Shown: piece by piece, positions 3,907-6,569 of the stretch
Layout of the letters: each line of letters begins with the position of its first letter
Position numbering within the stretch: position 1 is the first letter of the stretch
NCBI GenBank assembly: GCA_021817625.1
Contig: JAKASY010000114.1
Location: 1 to 6,569, forward strand
Source of the DNA: Bacillota bacterium
GTDB taxonomy: Bacteria; Bacillota_E; JAJZYS01; JAILZS01
DNA: 6,569 nucleotides
Direction of reading: 5' to 3'
The notes under the pieces: generated by a model
Databases searched by the model: none
What the model saw: only the letters and a program-made list of their open reading frames with translations
Told to the model about the DNA's origin: nothing
Program-made: the position numbers and the translations under genes

Positions 3907-5958
3907 ATGCCCACACTCGGCACGACGGCCCTGTGGGCGGCAGTGGCGTTCGCCCTTATCGGCATCGCCCTGTGGGTGCTCGACCGCAGACGGCCCAGCG
4001 CGCGCCTCGCCGCCTTGGCTCGCCTCAGCGCCGCGGCGATGGCGTTTGCCGTGTTCACGGCCATCCTCGTGCTGTGGATCCTGCTCGTGGGCCAGAACTT
4101 CCACGTCGTGTACGTGGCCGAAGAGACCAGCCGGTCGCTTCCCATCCTCTACCGCTTCACGGCGCTTTGGAGCGGCAACGCGGGCTCGCTGCTGTTCTGG
4201 CTGGGCGTGCTGTCCGGGTACGTCGCGTGGGCCGCGCTCAGGCGCCTGCCAGCGGCGGACGCCGAGGTGACGCATGGCGCCCTGCCGTTTCTCCTCGGCA
4301 TCGCCCTCTTCTACCTGGGGCTCGTGACCGTGGTAGCGTCGCCCTTCGCCACGACCCCGCTCGACCTCTACGACGGCACCGGCATGAACGCCCTCCTCCA
4401 GAACGGCTGGATGGCCATCCACCCGCCCATCCTGTACACCGGCTTCGTCGGCATGTCGCTGCCGTTCGCGCTGGCCATGTCGAGCCTGGTCGTCCGCCGC
4501 TCCGACGCCAGCTGGATTCGGCTGTCGCGCGCCTCGGCCACGTTCTCCTGGCTGGCCCTGGGCACGGGGATCCTCCTCGGCGCGCACTGGGCGTACATCG
4601 AGCTCGGGTGGGGCGGGTACTGGGCATGGGACCCGGTGGAGAACGCCTCGTTCCTGCCGTGGATCGCGGCCACGGCGTTCCTCCACTCGCTCCTCGTGCA
4701 GGAGCGGCGAGGCATCCTCCGCCTGTGGAACGTCGTGATCGTGTGCGTGACGTTCTGGCTCACCATGCTCGGCACGTTCCTCACCCGCAGCGGCATCGTC
4801 GACTCGGTGCACGCCTTCGCCGGCACGAACATGGGGGTCTACTTCGGCCCCTTCCTGGGCGTCGGCGTGCTGGCCACGGCCGCCTTCCTGTACGCCAGGC
4901 GCGACGTCCTTCTGGCCGGCCGCGCGCCGCTTGGGCCGACTCGGCTTCACGGCGCGCCGGCCGGCGGCCCGGACGCGCTGGAGGAGGAGCGCTACCCCAA
5001 GGAGACCGCCTTCGTCCTCAACAACCTGCTTTTCCTCGCGGCCATCGCCGGCATCCTCTTCGGCACCCTGTTCCCGCTCTTCTCGCGTCCGCTGTTCGGA
5101 CAGGCCCTGGCCCTCGGCACCCAGGCGTACAACCGGATCGTCACGCCCTTCGCCGTCGCCGCGCTCGTCCTCATGGGCGTGGCAACGAACCTGTCTTGGG
5201 GGCCGCGGGCGCTGCGTGCCGCGCCGCGCCGCCTCATGCCCGCGGCCGTGGCGGCCGTCATCGCGCTCCTCGCCATGGCCCTGGGGGGCGTGGGCTCCGT
5301 CACGGCGCTGTCCGTGGGCGCGGCCGCCGCCTTCGCGGCCGTGGCGGTCGTCAGCGACTGGGCACGCGCCGCGCGCTCGCGCGCTCGGGCGCGGGGGAGC
5401 GGCCTGGGCCAGGCCGCGGCGCAGCTCATCGCCCGCAACCGCCGACGCTACGGCGGCTACATCGTGCACCTCGCCTTCGTGCTGGTGGCGGTCGGCATCG
5501 CGGCCTCGTCGGTGTACGGGCAGGAGGCGGTGGTCACCCTGCAGCCCGGGCAGACGGCCACCGTGGGCGCGTACGCCCTCACGTACAGGGGCGTCTCGCT
5601 CTCGTTCCAGGGCAACCGCCAGATCTACACGGCGACGCTGCTCGTGCGCCGCGGCGGCCAGGCAGACGGAACGATCGCGCCGTCCCAGGTGCTCTTCCCC
5701 AACATGTCGTCGCCCCTGGCGGGCGTGGCCATCCGCTCCGGGCTCGGCGGCGACCTCTACACTGTCCTGCAGGCGATGCAGGTGAAGGACGTCGGCCCCG
5801 GCGGCCCGGTGGCGACCTTTGACGTCTTCGTGAATCCACTCATCGACCTCATCTGGCTGGGCGGCATCCTCTTCCTCCTGGGTGGGCTGGTCGTGCTGTG
5901 GCCGCCGCGCGCGCGGCGCAGCGCGGCGGCGCACGAGCGCCCTGGGGTGGCGGCGTGA
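3907..5958 (+). CDS. ccmF: Cytochrome c-type biogenesis protein CcmF (haem lyase, System I)
   Basis: CcmF takes haem from holo-CcmE and, with CcmH, attaches it to CXXCH motifs of apocytochrome c on the outer face of the membrane. At 683 residues it is full length for the family, with about 14-15 hydrophobic segments. The WWD haem-handling motif is WGGYWAWDPVENASF at 235-249. The four histidines expected from E. coli CcmF are all present: His172 (MAIHPP), His260 (FLHSLL), His302 (SVHAFA) and His521 (IVHLAF). Also visible are FHVVYVAEETSRSLPILYRF (65-84), ALWSGNAGSLLFW (86-98), GTFLTRSG (289-296) and PKETAFVLNNLLFL (364-377). A soluble extracytoplasmic domain spans about 539-640, before the last helix (643-666). 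His227 in GAHWAY sits near the WWD domain where other residues are more usual. The ATG at 3907 follows GGGAGG by 6 nt. It begins a new transcription unit and overlaps the next gene by GTGA, indicating translational coupling. Confidence 0.97.
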   Translation: MPTLGTTALWAAVAFALIGIALWVLDRRRPSARLAALARLSAAAMAFAVFTAILVLWILLVGQNFHVVYVAEETSRSLPILYRFTALWSGNAGSLLFWLGVLSGYVAWAALRRLPAADAEVTHGALPFLLGIALFYLGLVTVVASPFATTPLDLYDGTGMNALLQNGWMAIHPPILYTGFVGMSLPFALAMSSLVVRRSDASWIRLSRASATFSWLALGTGILLGAHWAYIELGWGGYWAWDPVENASFLPWIAATAFLHSLLVQERRGILRLWNVVIVCVTFWLTMLGTFLTRSGIVDSVHAFAGTNMGVYFGPFLGVGVLATAAFLYARRDVLLAGRAPLGPTRLHGAPAGGPDALEEERYPKETAFVLNNLLFLAAIAGILFGTLFPLFSRPLFGQALALGTQAYNRIVTPFAVAALVLMGVATNLSWGPRALRAAPRRLMPAAVAAVIALLAMALGGVGSVTALSVGAAAAFAAVAVVSDWARAARSRARARGSGLGQAAAQLIARNRRRYGGYIVHLAFVLVAVGIAASSVYGQEAVVTLQPGQTATVGAYALTYRGVSLSFQGNRQIYTATLLVRRGGQADGTIAPSQVLFPNMSSPLAGVAIRSGLGGDLYTVLQAMQVKDVGPGGPVATFDVFVNPLIDLIWLGGILFLLGGLVVLWPPRARRSAAAHERPGVAA

Positions 5959-6569
5959 GAAGCGCGACGGGCGCAGTGGCCCGCGGCGCATGGGTGGTGG
6001 CGGCGGCCGCGCTCGGCCTGTTCGCGCTTGCCGCCCCGGCGGCTGCCGCCACGGCGCCGGCACAGGCCATCCGCAAGGAGGTTCTGGTGTTTACGCACGG
6101 GCCGGGCACAAGCGTCAGCGTCTTCGAGCAGGTGACGCTGAACCAGCCGCCCGCCGCGCCGTGGCACGTGCCCCTGCCGGTCGGCGCCTACCGCGTGGCA
6201 CCCGATTCACCGCACGTGCGCCTGGGGCGGGGCGACCAGGTGGTCGCGGACGCCCGCGTCGACCAGGCCGCGGTGGTTTACCGACTGCCGGGCCGGCTCG
6301 GCTCGGTGTTCGTCCAGAATGTCGCGCTGAGCGTCGGGCAGGTTGCCGTTCTCGCGGTTCCCGGCGTCTACCCCGGCGTGGGGACCGGCCTCACGCTGCA
6401 TGGCCAGACGCGCATCGCCGGCAAGGAGTTCACGCTGTTCTCCGGCGGCTCGCAGGGACCGGGCGGCGTCGTGCACTTCAGCCTCACCGTGGGTGACCCC
6501 GGCCAGCCCTGGGCGGACGGGCTCCTTGTCCTGCTCGTGCTCTGGCTGGCCGCCGGCGCCTACCTCGCA
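5955..6569 (+). CDS. Unnamed secreted, membrane-anchored protein after ccmF (3'-truncated by window edge)
   Basis: This frame is open from GTG 5955 to the end of the window (205 codons, no stop). The GTG overlaps the ccmF stop as GTGA, and GGGGTGG (5944-5950) supplies a ribosome binding site. A signal peptide is clear: basic start (MRSATGAVAR), hydrophobic core at about 12-32, and a likely AXA cleavage near residue 38 (APAQA). Residues 39-180 look like an all-beta extracytoplasmic domain, with alternating hydrophobic strands and the blocks EVLVFTHGPGTSVSVFEQVT (42-61), then WHVPLPVGAY (70-79), VVYRLPG (107-113) and IAGKEFTLFSGGS (154-166). A hydrophobic segment begins at about 188 and is cut by the edge. 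It has no Cys, no CXXCH and no CXXC, so it is not CcmH, CcmG or a cytochrome c. The pattern recalls, from memory, beta-sandwich proteins with a C-terminal helix found in ccm operons of Chloroflexi and similar bacteria. Function is unknown; a role in cytochrome c maturation is inferred only from context. Confidence 0.8.
   Translation, partial: MRSATGAVARGAWVVAAAALGLFALAAPAAAATAPAQAIRKEVLVFTHGPGTSVSVFEQVTLNQPPAAPWHVPLPVGAYRVAPDSPHVRLGRGDQVVADARVDQAAVVYRLPGRLGSVFVQNVALSVGQVAVLAVPGVYPGVGTGLTLHGQTRIAGKEFTLFSGGSQGPGGVVHFSLTVGDPGQPWADGLLVLLVLWLAAGAYLA

Noticed and set aside
3877..6063. Long open frame (728 codons) on the - strand opposite ccmF
   Set aside because: The composition is dominated by Arg, Gly, Glu and His, with no domains, and the + strand carries an unmistakable CcmF; it is an antisense shadow.
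5882..6496. ORF of 204 codons in another + frame over the ccmF end and the downstream gene
   Set aside because: It is low-complexity Arg/Gly-rich and overlaps both ccmF and the frame from 5955, which has a proper signal peptide and coupled start.

Overview
The window is a GC-rich stretch, with third codon positions mostly G or C, and every recognisable gene lies on the + strand. The gene content (sigma-G, SpoIIR, YlmC/YmxH, YlmD, SepF, YlmG/YggT, DivIVA) is that of an endospore-forming Bacillota. High GC together with a CcmF-type (System I) cytochrome c biogenesis gene suggests a deep, high-GC lineage of the Symbiobacterium / Thermaerobacter / Limnochorda / Sulfobacillus kind. This is inference from gene content; the window holds no rRNA or other taxonomic marker.

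Layout. Bases 3-515 hold the C-terminal two thirds of sigG, the late forespore sigma factor. After 18 nt comes spoIIR (534-1193), the secreted forespore signal that triggers sigma-E activation in the mother cell. Next are ylmC (1245-1499, PRC-barrel), ylmD (1550-2362, YfiH/laccase-domain purine nucleoside enzyme), sepF (2426-2887, FtsZ membrane anchor), ylmG (2912-3181, YggT membrane protein) and divIVA (3298-3771, polar/septal coiled-coil scaffold). This is the classical Firmicute sigG-ylm-divIVA cluster with three departures: spoIIR is inserted after sigG, ylmE is missing between ylmD and sepF, and ylmH is missing between ylmG and divIVA. ileS, which often follows divIVA, is also absent.

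A 135-nt intergenic region (3772-3906) separates this cluster from a second unit. It holds GC-rich inverted repeats and the best promoter in the window, an extended -10 element at 3870-3878. That promoter should drive ccmF (3907-5958), the core haem ligation protein of cytochrome c maturation System I. CcmF overlaps by 4 nt an unnamed secreted protein (5955-6569, running off the window). The latter has a signal peptide, a beta-rich extracytoplasmic domain without cysteines, and the start of a C-terminal membrane helix; it is probably part of the same ccm operon.

The first unit couples sporulation signalling with septum and pole placement; the second belongs to respiration. The less ordinary signals are a spaced motif (AAAT, then GGCGAA 15 nt on) in the two gaps where ylmE and ylmH would sit, a DivIVA membrane-binding loop with Leu-Trp in place of Phe-Arg, and the unnamed protein after CcmF. 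I saw no RNA genes, CRISPR arrays, insertion sequences or other mobile elements, and no gene-free stretch longer than about 135 nt.
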